From Pusillimonas sp044464525 (GTDB taxonomy: Bacteria; Pseudomonadota; Gammaproteobacteria; Burkholderiales; Burkholderiaceae_B): a stretch of 64,000 bases of DNA. Below are positions 34,299-43,887 of this stretch, in pieces. The position numbers were made by a program, and so were the translations under genes. Where the stretch lies: positions 48,070-112,069 of the forward strand of contig NZ_JBIQLE010000011.1 in assembly GCF_044464525.1 (NCBI RefSeq), read 5' to 3'. Numbering within the stretch: the first letter of the stretch is position 1; the number at the start of each line of letters is the position of its first letter. The notes below the pieces were generated by a model, which was not told the origin of the DNA, ran no database searches, and was given only the letters and a program-made list of their open reading frames with translations.

Positions 34299-36458
34299 TC
34301 AGCGGGCCTTGGCGACTTGGCGCCAGTGGTGCAGCAGCGGCTCGGTATAGCCGTTGGGCTGCTCCATGCCTTTGAAAACCAGGTCGCAAGCGGCCTTGAA
34401 GGCTACCGAGTCGTTGAAATTGGGTGCCATGGGCAGGTATAGCGGGTCGCCCTGGTTCTGCTTGTCGACGACCGCCGCCATGCGTTCGAGGGTTTCTTGC
34501 ACTTGTTCGCGGGTGACGATGCCGTGGTGCAGCCAGTTGGCCATGTGCTGGCTTGAGATGCGCAGCGTGGCGCGGTCTTCCATCAGGCCTACATCGTGGA
34601 TGTCGGGCACCTTTGAGCAGCCTACCCCCTGATCGACCCAGCGCACGACGTAGCCCAGGATGCCTTGGGCATTGTTGTCGAGTTCTTGCTGGATTTCGTC
34701 GGCCGACCAGTTGGTGTCCGTTGCCACGGGGATGGTCAGGATTTTCTCGAGCAGGGGCTCGGATTTGCCTTCCATGCCGCGCTGGATTTCTTGAACATCG
34801 ACCTGGTGGTAGTGCAAAGCGTGCAGGGTGGCCGCTGTGGGCGAAGGAACCCAGGCCGTGTTGCCGCCCGCCTTGAGATGGGCGATTTTCTGCTCGAGCA
34901 TGTCGGCCATGAGGTCGGGCATGGCCCACATGCCCTTGCCGATTTGGGCGCGTCCGCGCAGGCCGCATTCCAGGCCGGTCTGGACGTTGCTTCGTTCGTA
35001 GGCGTCTATCCAGACGCTGCGTTTCATGTCGCCCTTGCGGATCATGGGGCCGGCATGCATCGAGGTGTGCATCTCATCGCCGGTGCGGTCGAGAAAGCCT
35101 GTGTTGATGAAGGCCACGCGCTCGATGGCCTGGGCAATGCAAGCCTTGAGGTTGACGCTGGTGCGGCGCTCTTCGTCCATGATGCCCATTTTGAGGGTGT
35201 TGGGCTGAAGGCCCAGCAGCTTCTCGACGCGCCCGAATAGTTCGGTGGAGAAAGCCACCTCGGCAGGGCCGTGCATTTTGGGCTTGACGATGTAGATGGA
35301 GCCGGCACGAGAGTTTCCCTTGCGTTGCAGGTCGTGCATGGCCGCCAGCGAGGTGACCACGGCATCCAGAATGCCTTCGGGCGTTTCGTTTCCGTTTTCG
35401 TCGAGAACGGCCGGATTGGTCATGAGATGGCCGACGTTGCGGATCAGCATGAGTGAACGGGCCGGCAAAGACTGCTCTTTGCCCTGAAGATCGATATAAC
35501 GGCGATCGGGGTTGAGTGCGCGGGTGAAAGACTTGCCGCCTTTGCTGATTTCTTCGGACAATGTGCCCTGCATGAGGCCCAGCCAGTTGCGGTAGGCCAG
35601 CACCTTGTCTTCGGCGTCGACGGTGGCGACGGAATCTTCGCAATCCATGATGGTGGTTAGCGCGGCTTCGAGCAGGATGTCTTTGATGCCCGCGTTGTCT
35701 TGCCCGCCGATGGGATGATTTTTATCGATCTGGATCTCGAAGTGCAGGCCATGGTGGCGAAACACCAGCGCTTCGGGCGACTGCGCGGCGCCCCGATAGC
35801 CGAGCAGAACCGAAGGGTCGGCCAGGCCGGTGGCGCCGCCGCCCGAAAGCTCGACACGCAGCTTGCCGTCGACGATGGCGTACGAGGTGGCGTCGCTGTG
35901 TGAGCCCTGCTGCAGTGGAATGCTGTCGTCCAGGAAACGGCGGGCGAATTCGATGACCTTGGCGCCACGCACTTCGTTATAGGCGCCGCCGCGCGTTGCG
36001 CCATCGTCCTCGGATATGGCGTCGGTGCCATACAGCGCATCGTACAAGCTGCCCCAACGGGCGTTGGCGGCGTTGAGGGCATAGCGGGCGTTGGTGATGG
36101 GAACCACAAGTTGCGGGCCCGCCTGTTCGGTGAACTCGACATCGACCCGGTCGGTGCGCACGGTGACGTCGGCGGGCGCGTCCTGCAGGTAGCCGATCTT
36201 GCGCAAAAAAGCCTGGTAAGCCGCAGGATCAGCTATCGGCCCAGGGTGTTGCCGGTGCCAGTCATTGATTTCGCCTTGCAGACGAACCCGCTCTTGCAGC
36301 AAGGCCTGATTGCGGGGGGCGAGGTCGTGCATTAATTCGTCGAAGCCGGCCCAGAACGCCGCCGCATCAAGCCCGGTGCCCGGCAAGGCCTCGTTCTGGA
36401 TGAAGTCGTGAAGCTGTGTGTCGACCTGGAGCCGGTGGCATCGTGTTCTGTTCGTCAT
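34299..36458 (-). CDS. glcB: Malate synthase G
   Basis: 719 residues, the normal size of the monomeric G isoform. It condenses glyoxylate with acetyl-CoA to malate. Characteristic segments are FTEQAGPQLVVPITNARYALNAANARWGSLYDALYGTD near the N-terminus, EDSVATVDAEDK, and FSTELFGRVEKLLGL with MGIMDEERRTSVNLK in the TIM barrel. It stands alone on the minus strand. Together with aceK at 45 kb it indicates use of the glyoxylate shunt on C2-yielding substrates. Confidence 0.96.
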   Translation of the reverse strand: MTNRTRCHRLQVDTQLHDFIQNEALPGTGLDAAAFWAGFDELMHDLAPRNQALLQERVRLQGEINDWHRQHPGPIADPAAYQAFLRKIGYLQDAPADVTVRTDRVDVEFTEQAGPQLVVPITNARYALNAANARWGSLYDALYGTDAISEDDGATRGGAYNEVRGAKVIEFARRFLDDSIPLQQGSHSDATSYAIVDGKLRVELSGGGATGLADPSVLLGYRGAAQSPEALVFRHHGLHFEIQIDKNHPIGGQDNAGIKDILLEAALTTIMDCEDSVATVDAEDKVLAYRNWLGLMQGTLSEEISKGGKSFTRALNPDRRYIDLQGKEQSLPARSLMLIRNVGHLMTNPAVLDENGNETPEGILDAVVTSLAAMHDLQRKGNSRAGSIYIVKPKMHGPAEVAFSTELFGRVEKLLGLQPNTLKMGIMDEERRTSVNLKACIAQAIERVAFINTGFLDRTGDEMHTSMHAGPMIRKGDMKRSVWIDAYERSNVQTGLECGLRGRAQIGKGMWAMPDLMADMLEQKIAHLKAGGNTAWVPSPTAATLHALHYHQVDVQEIQRGMEGKSEPLLEKILTIPVATDTNWSADEIQQELDNNAQGILGYVVRWVDQGVGCSKVPDIHDVGLMEDRATLRISSQHMANWLHHGIVTREQVQETLERMAAVVDKQNQGDPLYLPMAPNFNDSVAFKAACDLVFKGMEQPNGYTEPLLHHWRQVAKAR

Positions 36459-36647
36459 GATGTGTTCCTGTTAAAGCGAGAATTCATGTTGCGGCAACAG
36501 TGTTCCGCTATGATGTTTAGCAGTAGTATGGACTTCGCTCCCACGGTGCTCAACCGCTGCGAGGTTAAAGGACTTTATACTTTTATTGATGTAATTAACT
36601 GGTTTTACCGCACATAATTGCCAAAATCACTTGAAGGAGCAGGCGTC

Positions 36648-36932
36648 ATGGAACGTGTCAAACGTGTCGGCGCAGCATCCGCGTTATTGCTGCTAGAGGG
36701 CTGGACCGCAGCCAGGGATCGTGATGCATTACAAAAAACCTATGTCTTCAAGAATTTCAACGAAGCGTTCGCCTTCATGACCCGTGTCGCTCTTCAGGCC
36801 GAGAAACTCGATCATCATCCCGAGTGGACCAACGTCTACAATCGAGTGGACGTCACCTTGACGACTCACGACGTTCAGGCCGTCACAGAGCGCGATGTGG
36901 CCTTGGCGTCATTCATGGATCAACTGGCCTGA
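36648..36932 (+). CDS. phhB: 4a-hydroxytetrahydrobiopterin dehydratase
   Basis: 94 residues of the pterin-4a-carbinolamine dehydratase family, with the diagnostic motif EKLDHHPEW followed by VTLTTHD. It dehydrates the 4a-carbinolamine produced by phenylalanine hydroxylase or other pterin-dependent hydroxylases. ATG 36648 has AAGGAG upstream; a longer in-frame start at 36618 is less likely. No phenylalanine hydroxylase gene is adjacent. Confidence 0.88.
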   Translation: MERVKRVGAASALLLLEGWTAARDRDALQKTYVFKNFNEAFAFMTRVALQAEKLDHHPEWTNVYNRVDVTLTTHDVQAVTERDVALASFMDQLA

Positions 36933-36956
36933 AACGGTTCGACAGCCGGAGCAATA

Positions 36957-38456
36957 ATGTCCGAACACTTGGGATTTTTGGGCCCGACACTGACGCCCCC
37001 TCTGATGCCCTACGCCGGGTTTCGCGATGCCGACGAGGCGTTGGCGCGACTGGTGGAAATATATGAGCGTAATACTGCCTTCTTGCGAAAGGCGTTCGAC
37101 GATTACGTGCAGGGCAAACTGACCCCAGGGCAGCGAGTACGTGCGTGCTACCCGGCAATGCGTATCAAGGTGGGCACCTACCAAGAGGTGGACAGTCGGC
37201 TTTCATACGGCCACGTGGTTGAGCCCGGCGCATACATGACCACCATCACTCAGCCCAAGTTGTTCGGCAGCTACCTGCTGGAACAGATAGGCCTGTTGCT
37301 GAAGAATCATGGGGTTCCGATCGAGATCGGCGAGTCTGACACGCCCATTCCCCTGCACTTTGCGTTCGAAGAGGGTGAATACGTAACGGTGGACCACAGC
37401 GCCGATATGGGCAACGTGCTTCGCGACCATTTCGACGTACCCGATCTGCGGCTTACCGACGATGCCATCGTCAACGGCACCTGGCAGGGCCGGCGTGGCG
37501 AACCCGAGCCCCTGGCGCCGTTTACCGCTCCCAGGGTGGATTACTCCCTGCATCGCCTGCAGCACTATACGGCTACGGCGCCAAGGCATTTCCAGAACTT
37601 CGTGTTGTTCACCAATTACCAGTTCTATATTGACGAATTCTGCCAGTGGGCGCGTGGGGTGCTTGCCCGAGGCGAAGGCGGCTACACGGCACTGGTCGAG
37701 CCGGGCAATGTCATTACCGAAAGGGCCGACGCGGGTCAGCCGGCGGGGCCGGCCTTAAGTCGGATGCCGCAAATGCCCTCGTATCATCTGGTTCGCGAAA
37801 ACCATACGGGCATTACGCTGATCAACATCGGCGTGGGGCCTTCCAACGCGAAGACGATTACCGATCATGTGGCGGTGTTAAGGCCTTCGGCCTGGTTGAT
37901 GCTGGGTCATTGCGCGGGCCTGCGCACCACACAAAGGCTGGGCGATTACGTGCTGGCGCATGGCTATGTGCGCCAGGATCATGTCCTGGACGACGACCTG
38001 CCGTTGTGGGTGCCCGTGCCGCCGCTGGCCGAGATTCAGGTTGCGCTTGAGCAAGCGGTGGCCGAGGTTTCCGGCCTATCAGGCTGGGAACTCAAGCGCA
38101 TCATGCGTACGGGCACGGTGGCCAGCATCGATAATCGTAATTGGGAACTTCGTGATCACGAAGAGCCGGTGCAACGACTATCGCAATCGCGGGCGATCGC
38201 GCTGGATATGGAATCGGCCACTATCGCTGCCAATGGATTCCGTTTTCGAGTGCCTTACGGCACATTGTTGTGTGTATCCGATAAACCGCTGCATGGGGAA
38301 CTGAAGCTGCCTGGCATGGCCAGTGATTTTTACCGGCGTCAGGTTTCGCAGCATTTGCATATTGGGATACGGGCGCTGGAAAGCCTGCGTGAGATGCCGC
38401 CGGCAAGGCTGCATTCGCGGAAGTTGCGTAGCTTTCTGGAGACGGCTTTTCAATAG
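36957..38456 (+). CDS. amn: AMP nucleosidase
   Basis: 499 residues. Amn hydrolyses AMP to adenine and ribose 5-phosphate. It has an N-terminal AMP-nucleosidase-specific domain, then a nucleoside-phosphorylase fold with NIGVGPSNAKTITDHVAVLRPSAWLMLGHCAGLR and the EESATIA-like DMESATIAANGFRF block carrying the active-site acid. It begins 24 nt after the pterin dehydratase and may share its transcript. Confidence 0.93.
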   Translation: MSEHLGFLGPTLTPPLMPYAGFRDADEALARLVEIYERNTAFLRKAFDDYVQGKLTPGQRVRACYPAMRIKVGTYQEVDSRLSYGHVVEPGAYMTTITQPKLFGSYLLEQIGLLLKNHGVPIEIGESDTPIPLHFAFEEGEYVTVDHSADMGNVLRDHFDVPDLRLTDDAIVNGTWQGRRGEPEPLAPFTAPRVDYSLHRLQHYTATAPRHFQNFVLFTNYQFYIDEFCQWARGVLARGEGGYTALVEPGNVITERADAGQPAGPALSRMPQMPSYHLVRENHTGITLINIGVGPSNAKTITDHVAVLRPSAWLMLGHCAGLRTTQRLGDYVLAHGYVRQDHVLDDDLPLWVPVPPLAEIQVALEQAVAEVSGLSGWELKRIMRTGTVASIDNRNWELRDHEEPVQRLSQSRAIALDMESATIAANGFRFRVPYGTLLCVSDKPLHGELKLPGMASDFYRRQVSQHLHIGIRALESLREMPPARLHSRKLRSFLETAFQ

Positions 38457-38510
38457 TGGAGCTGCTATTTTAGTTTTGTGGTGCAAGCTGCGTAGCTAAG
38501 TTCTTCAGCC

Positions 38511-38722
38511 GGGTGAGGGGAGGCCTGTATTTTGCAGGCCGCATCGTGCGGTCCCGCTACGCGGGACTTCCCGGATTTTCTCGCCTTGGGCGGGCGGCGT
38601 CCGAACTCAACCTCGTCGCTACGCTCCTCGGGATTCGGACAAGCGGGCGCCTTCATCCCGCCCAAGGTGAGAAAATCCGGCGTACGCTGGACGGCCTGCA
38701 AAATACAGGCCTCCCCTCACCC
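38511..38722. repeat. Large nested palindromic element A
   Basis: 212 bp of nested inverted repeats between convergent amn and the SET gene. Outer arms of 31 bp (38511-38541, 38692-38722) are perfect complements. Inner arms of 24 bp (38571-38594, 38657-38680) differ at one base. Near the centre GTCCGAA (38599-38605) pairs with TTCGGAC (38634-38640). A separate 7-bp hairpin, GTCCCGC-TAC-GCGGGAC (38551-38567), lies between outer and inner left arms. There is no convincing coding potential. The layout matches element B near 48.4 kb. Confidence 0.85.
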
Positions 38723-38805
38723 TGGTGTTTGCGTTGCCTTCGAGAGTAGAGTTTTTTTGGTGGTTTGCTTCGGCTTGATGGGGCGTGGCGTCTGGGCGCT
38801 TTGCG

Positions 38806-39435
38806 TCACTGTGGTGAATCGCTGACTTCGTCCCGTTCGGTCAGCAATTCAAGCATACGGTCCATCTGTTCTTCCAGCTTGCGCACACGCTTTTTAAGTT
38901 TCTTGTGTTTTTTGCGCAGCTTTGCCAACTGGCGGTCTGTTTGCCTGGCGTCCGCGCTATCGGTGTCCGCTTCATCAGGCAGAGCCAGCATGGTGCCGCG
39001 GCAATTATCGCTGCCGCATAGGCAGCGATATTGATCTTTCAATGTTTGGGTGATCTCTTCATCCATGACCAGGCCATAGTCATAGAACAGTTCTTCACCC
39101 TGAGCAATGTCGCGCAGAGCGACGACGTAGACCCGTGTGCCCGTGGCGTTTTCTTCGGTTTCGCAATTAGGTGAACAGGAATGGTTGACCCAGCGGGCGT
39201 CGTTGCCGTTCTGGGCGCCATCAATCACCTTGCCGCAGCTTAGCGAAAAGTAGAAGGTGTGAAAGGGGTCGTCGGGGTTGGCTGGGTGCTTCTCGTCGGC
39301 TTCTTCGGGGGTGATGTGCGCGCCGGTGTATTCGATTATGCGGGTGCCGGCGGGGATATCGCGCGCGGCAAAGACGCCGTTACCGTGCAGGGGCGAGCGC
39401 TGCACGGTATGCCAGGGCTTGGTTTTTCTAGTCAT
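38806..39435 (-). CDS. SET-domain protein-lysine methyltransferase
   Basis: 209 residues. SET motifs are complete: SPLHGNGVFAARDI, RWVNHSCSPNCE, GEELFYDYG, and a post-SET zinc site CLCGSDNCRG. A Lys/Arg-rich coiled-coil tail follows (about 165-200; KLRKKHKKLKKRVRKLEEQ). SET enzymes methylate protein lysines with S-adenosylmethionine. It lies 34 nt downstream of topB on the same strand, so the two are probably co-transcribed. The TopB tail is the obvious nearby lysine-rich candidate substrate (inference). Confidence 0.9.
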   Translation of the reverse strand: MTRKTKPWHTVQRSPLHGNGVFAARDIPAGTRIIEYTGAHITPEEADEKHPANPDDPFHTFYFSLSCGKVIDGAQNGNDARWVNHSCSPNCETEENATGTRVYVVALRDIAQGEELFYDYGLVMDEEITQTLKDQYRCLCGSDNCRGTMLALPDEADTDSADARQTDRQLAKLRKKHKKLKKRVRKLEEQMDRMLELLTERDEVSDSPQ

Positions 39436-39469
39436 GTGTGGTCGGCTGTTTGGTGCTTGGGCGACGAAG

Positions 39470-42121
39470 CTAGAAGGGTGGATCGTCCGTATCGGTGGCT
39501 GGGACGGCTTTGGCAGCCTTCTTCGCGGCCGACTTTTTCGTGGCGGCTTTCTTGGCAGCGGTTTTTACTGCTTTCTTCGCTGCCGTCTTCGTTGCTTTTT
39601 TAGCCGCCTTGGCCGCTGTTTTTGCGGCCTTCTTGGCGGCTGTCTTGCCTGCAGTCTTTTTGCCCGGCTTTTCTGGACGAGGCTCGAACTCGAAGCTGAT
39701 TTTTCCGTTGGGCTGCTTGACCAGGAAGGCCTTGAACTTGCGGTTGGTGCGGCTGGACACGAAGCCTTGCAGGAGGTCGGTTTTGCCTTCGGACAGAAGC
39801 TTGCTTACTTGCTCGGGCGAGATCTCTTGTTGCAGGATGATTTTTCCGGTGCGGAAGTCGCAGCTTTTCTCGGGCCCGACGGATTTCTCGCAGACGTAGT
39901 TCATGCCGTGCTCGAAGACCCGGCCGCCGCATTTGGGGCAGTTGCCCAGTGCTGTGTGCGAGGAGAAATCGACGGGCTCGGCATTTTCGTCATCATTCTG
40001 ACCAAAATCGAATTCGAGCTTGTATTCGTCGGTGATGCGCAGCAGCGCCGAGAAGGGGCGGCCCATTTTACTGATGAAGCCGGTAAGCGGGCCGAGCGTG
40101 CGCTCTTTGAGCAGGGTTTCGACCTCGGGGATCTCAAATGTGCGGCCGCCGGGGTGCTTGCCTATGGAAAAGTCGCATTGGGTGCAGGCGTAGCGGCGAT
40201 AGTTTTCTTTGACGACGCCGCCGCATTTTGGGCAGGGCGTTTGCAAGGTGACATAATCACCTGGCACGGTGTCGCGTTCGTACTCTTTGGCGCGCTTGAC
40301 GATGACCTGAGTCATTTGCTGGATTTCGCGCATGAAGGTGTCGCGGTCAAGCTGGCGCTGTTCTATCTGCTTGAGGCGATGCTCCCATCCGCCGGTTAGC
40401 TCGGGCGACGTGAGCTCGTTGACCCCCAGGCCGGAAAGCAGCGTCATCAACTGGCGCGCCTTGGCGCTGGGCACCAATTCACGTCCTTCGCGCCGTAGAT
40501 AGCCTTCGTTGAGCAGGCCCTCGATGATGGCGGCGCGGGTGGCGGGGGTGCCCAGGCCGCGCTCCGACATGGCGTCGCGCAATGCTTCGTCGTCGACCAG
40601 CTTGCCGGCGCCTTCCATGGCGGACAGCAGCGTGGCTTCGGTAAAGCGCGCAGGCGGCTTGGTGGCCAGCGCTTTGGCGTCGACTTCTTCGGTGTTGACG
40701 GTTTCTCCGTCAGCGACGGCGACAAGTGTGGTGTCGTCGGCTTGCTTGTCGCGACCATATATGGCCAGCCAGCCCGGCGCAACCAGCACCTTGCCCTCGG
40801 TTTTGAAATGATGCCCGGAGACTTCGGTGATGCGGGTGGTGACGCGAAATTCGGCGGCGGGGAAAAACACGGCCAGGAAGCGGCGGGCGACCAGTTCGTA
40901 GATCTTGCCTTCGGCATCGCTAAGTTCGCGAGGCAGCTGCAAGGTGGGAATGATGGCGAAGTGATCCGACACCTTCTGGTCATCGAAGATGCGCTTGTTG
41001 GGCTTGATGCGGTCGGCCTTGAGCAACTGGTCGGCAAAGGGTTGCACGCTGGTGGCAGCCGCCGAGCCGCCTTCCGCAAGAGCCTTCACTGTGTCGCGCA
41101 CCGTGGGAATGTAGTCCTCGGGCAGATAGCGTGAATCGGTACGCGGATAGGTTAGCGCCTTGTGGCGCTCGTAAAGAGTCTGCGCAAGGGCCAGAGTGGT
41201 CTTGGCCGAGAAGCCGAAGCGCGAGTTGGCCTCGCGCTGCAGCGAAGTAAGGTCAAACAGAGCCGGCGACATTTGGGTGGTCGGCTTGGATTCTTCGGTA
41301 ACCTTGCCGGGTTTGTCGCGGCAGGCCGCGACGATGCTTTGCGCGGCGGCCAGCGACCACAGACGCGAATCGCGCTGTTCATTGTCTTCGGTTTTTTTGA
41401 ACTTTGGGTCGAACCAGCGGCCACTGTAGAACCCCGCCGCCGCCACGAAGCTGGCGTGAACCTCCCAGTAATCGCGCGAAACGAAGCGTCGTATGCGCTC
41501 TTCACGTTCGGCCACTATAGCCAGGGTGGGTGTTTGCACGCGGCCCACCGGAGTCTTGAAGAAGCCGCCGTCCTTGCTATTGAAGGCCGTCATGGCGCGC
41601 GTGCCATTGATGCCCACCAGCCAATCGGCTTCGGCGCGCGAGCGGGCCGCCGCTTCGAGAGGCTTCAGCACTTCGTCATCGCGCAGCGAATTAAAAGCCT
41701 CGCGGATGGCGGTTTGTGTCATGGAGCGCAGCCACAGCCGCTTGATGGGCTTGTTTACGCCCGAGTACTGCACGATGTAGCGGAAGATGAGTTCGCCCTC
41801 GCGGCCCGCGTCACAGGCGTTGATGATGCTGTCGACGTCTTTGCGTTTGAGCAGCTTCACCAGCAATTTCAGTCGTTCGGCCGACCTTTTGTCGGCCGGC
41901 CCCAGGTCGAATTGGGGCGGAATCACCGGCAGGTGGGCGAAGCTCCATTTGCCGCGCACCGGGTCGTTGGGTGCCACCAGCGTCAACAGGTGTCCGACGC
42001 TGGACGCCAGCACGTACTGTTCGCTTTCGAAATAGTCGCCCTCACGCGTAAACCCCCCGAGGGCGCGGGAAATGTCCAGGGCGACCGAGGGTTTCTCGGC
42101 AATGATCAACGTTTTAGTCAT
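39470..42121 (-). CDS. topB: DNA topoisomerase III with histone-H1-like C-terminal tail
   Basis: 883 residues, larger than E. coli TopB (653). A type IA topoisomerase: Toprim start LIIAEKPSVALDIS, acidic ACDAGREGELIFRY, catalytic Tyr in ALTYPRTDSRYL. Two C-terminal zinc-ribbon-like segments follow (CPKCGGVV...CTQC and CPKCGGRV...C). The last 66 residues (818-883) are a Lys/Ala/Thr-rich tail with 21 lysines in repeats such as KTAAKKA, like bacterial histone-H1 homologues, ending in an acidic DTDDPPF. The tail probably strengthens DNA binding. Confidence 0.95.
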   Translation of the reverse strand: MTKTLIIAEKPSVALDISRALGGFTREGDYFESEQYVLASSVGHLLTLVAPNDPVRGKWSFAHLPVIPPQFDLGPADKRSAERLKLLVKLLKRKDVDSIINACDAGREGELIFRYIVQYSGVNKPIKRLWLRSMTQTAIREAFNSLRDDEVLKPLEAAARSRAEADWLVGINGTRAMTAFNSKDGGFFKTPVGRVQTPTLAIVAEREERIRRFVSRDYWEVHASFVAAAGFYSGRWFDPKFKKTEDNEQRDSRLWSLAAAQSIVAACRDKPGKVTEESKPTTQMSPALFDLTSLQREANSRFGFSAKTTLALAQTLYERHKALTYPRTDSRYLPEDYIPTVRDTVKALAEGGSAAATSVQPFADQLLKADRIKPNKRIFDDQKVSDHFAIIPTLQLPRELSDAEGKIYELVARRFLAVFFPAAEFRVTTRITEVSGHHFKTEGKVLVAPGWLAIYGRDKQADDTTLVAVADGETVNTEEVDAKALATKPPARFTEATLLSAMEGAGKLVDDEALRDAMSERGLGTPATRAAIIEGLLNEGYLRREGRELVPSAKARQLMTLLSGLGVNELTSPELTGGWEHRLKQIEQRQLDRDTFMREIQQMTQVIVKRAKEYERDTVPGDYVTLQTPCPKCGGVVKENYRRYACTQCDFSIGKHPGGRTFEIPEVETLLKERTLGPLTGFISKMGRPFSALLRITDEYKLEFDFGQNDDENAEPVDFSSHTALGNCPKCGGRVFEHGMNYVCEKSVGPEKSCDFRTGKIILQQEISPEQVSKLLSEGKTDLLQGFVSSRTNRKFKAFLVKQPNGKISFEFEPRPEKPGKKTAGKTAAKKAAKTAAKAAKKATKTAAKKAVKTAAKKAATKKSAAKKAAKAVPATDTDDPPF

Positions 42122-42211
42122 GGTGTTCCAGGGCGCGGCATTAGCGCGGATGATACGGGGGGATAATGGCCCAGCGCAAGTTCGCCGGTTAAAAATCCGT
42201 GGCTCAATATA

Positions 42212-43069
42212 TCAAATGTTGAATCGGGCGGCCCAGCGGGGTAATGCTCGGTCCCAAAAATCCGGTACGGCGGCCAGGTGGGGCAAAGGGTCGAAACCCA
42301 GATGCCCCCAGGCTTTTTCCAGGGCGTGCAGCGCGTTTCGGCTGTCGACCGGCGTGGCGTGATTCTGCTTCGACATCTTATGCCCCGCATTGTCCAGCAC
42401 CAGCGGCACGTGCATGACGCGAGCTTCGGGCAACCCTAGCCGCCGGGCCAGGACTCGTTGGCGGGCGGTCGAATCGAGCAGGTCGGCCCCCCGCACAATG
42501 TCGGTGATGCCTTGGTCGCCGTCATCAATCACGACCACGAACTGATATGCCCACAGGTCGTCGGCCCGCTTGAGAATGAAATCGCCTACTTCAGCCGCGA
42601 CATCCTGGCACTGCGGACCCAGCCAACGATCTTCGAAGTGTACGACACCCGGCGGCACACGCAGCCGCCATGCACGGGCCTGCCGGCCTGGAGCGAGCCC
42701 GCGGCTGCATGTGCCGGGGTAAGGCCCTTCCGGAAGCTGCCGGCGGGTACAGGCGCAGCCATAGACCAGTTCTTGCGCCTGCAACTGTTCGAAGACGGCT
42801 TGGTAGCGGCTCAATCTTTGGGACTGCCAAGCAGGAGGTTCGTCCCATCGCATGCCCATCGCTTCGAGCTGCCCCATGATGATGCGGTCGGCGCCGGGCA
42901 CGGTACGCGGTGTGTCGATATCTTCGATGCGTAGCAGCCATCGCCCGCCATGGGCGCGCGCGTCAAGGTAGCTTGCCATGGCCGCCGCCAGTGAACCGTC
43001 ATGTAGCGGACCACTGGGGCTGGGCGCAAAGCGTCCTGCATAGCTGGCTGGCTGCGGCGCGTAGGCCAT
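42212..43069 (-). CDS. gluQ: Glutamyl-Q tRNA(Asp) synthetase
   Basis: 285 residues. A truncated glutamyl-tRNA synthetase lacking the anticodon-binding domain, which attaches glutamate to queuosine in tRNA(Asp). Signature sequences: RFAPSPSGPLHDGSL (HIGH-like), LRIEDIDTPR, a zinc site (CAC, then YPGTC) and KMSKQ. It lies between smg and topB on the same strand with 90-nt and 37-nt spacers. Confidence 0.94.
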   Translation of the reverse strand: MAYAPQPASYAGRFAPSPSGPLHDGSLAAAMASYLDARAHGGRWLLRIEDIDTPRTVPGADRIIMGQLEAMGMRWDEPPAWQSQRLSRYQAVFEQLQAQELVYGCACTRRQLPEGPYPGTCSRGLAPGRQARAWRLRVPPGVVHFEDRWLGPQCQDVAAEVGDFILKRADDLWAYQFVVVIDDGDQGITDIVRGADLLDSTARQRVLARRLGLPEARVMHVPLVLDNAGHKMSKQNHATPVDSRNALHALEKAWGHLGFDPLPHLAAVPDFWDRALPRWAARFNI

Positions 43070-43106
43070 GGCTTACCGGGCGTGGGAGGCCGGAGGCCTC
43101 TGGGCT

Positions 43107-43568
43107 TTAGTGTGATCGACGCGTTCGGTCGTCGGTCAGGAGTTCTTCGAGGACGAGGTGGTCGACCTCGGCTTCCTGGCTCCAGAGCACCATGAGGGCA
43201 ATGATTTTTATTTTTTCCAGAGGAACCGGCGATTCGTCGGCCGCCAGGGCGCGATCGATGAGAATTTCGCGCAGGGCTGCCGGAAGAACGCCGGATCCTT
43301 CGAGAAAACTGATGAAACCGATAGCCTCGGTGCCCAGAGTCTGGTATTCGAGATCAGTATAAATGCGCTGACTGGCGCCCTGCGGCGTTTGAGCCAGCTG
43401 GACGCATTGCTCGGTGGTTTGGGCCAGACCATACAGCCAGCCGAGGGCCTCGTCGATGTCTTCGTGCTCGAAGCCGACGGCCGCCAGCTTGTGAGCCAGG
43501 GTGTCTGCATCGGGACAAGACTGGGGCGTGTAATAGTTTTCGAAAAGATAGACGAGAATGTCGAACAT
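43107..43568 (-). CDS. smg: Smg family protein (DUF494)
   Basis: 153 residues, all helical, starting MFDILVYLFENYY as in the Smg family and with the acidic residues (EHEDIDEALGWL) typical of it. The function is unknown; in many betaproteobacteria it lies near dprA and topB. Here topB is two genes downstream but dprA is absent from the window. It is first in the smg-gluQ-topB-SET gene series. Confidence 0.9.
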   Translation of the reverse strand: MFDILVYLFENYYTPQSCPDADTLAHKLAAVGFEHEDIDEALGWLYGLAQTTEQCVQLAQTPQGASQRIYTDLEYQTLGTEAIGFISFLEGSGVLPAALREILIDRALAADESPVPLEKIKIIALMVLWSQEAEVDHLVLEELLTDDRTRRSH

Positions 43569-43887
43569 AAGCGATTCAGGTTGCCCTTTACAGAGTCAGT
43601 CCGGTAATGGACGGGTCGGCCGGCAAAGTCAAAAAAGACTTTACGCCGATTTGGTAGGGCAGGCAACGTGTGTTTGCCTGGATTGCCAAAGGGCTGTCTT
43701 GGTGTTGTAAGCTCTTTTTTAAAGACTATTTTACGGCTTATTGGCGCCCGGCGCAGAAGCCCGCCATCGCGGCAAGGCTCTGCTCAATATCGGCGCCGAT
43801 CAATAGCCTGCCGGCGGTGTGTGAGCCGCGCGCGGGCCGCCGGCGGGGCGATGGGTCCGGCCGGCGCCAACCGGACCGGGCCGTTTG
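43569..43887. other. Spacer between thiolase and smg
   Basis: 319 bases with no supported gene. A hairpin GGTCCGG (43854-43860) / CCGGACC (43871-43877) lies 11 nt past the thiolase stop without a T-tract and may help end the thiolase transcript. The remainder should hold the smg promoter, but no clear elements stand out. Confidence 0.4.

Noticed and set aside
38511..38722. Insertion sequence or CRISPR array
   Set aside because: No transposase frame, no regular spacer-repeat pattern; it is a single nested palindrome.
41162..42166. Rightward open frame opposite topB
   Set aside because: Shadow of topoisomerase III; no domain recognised.
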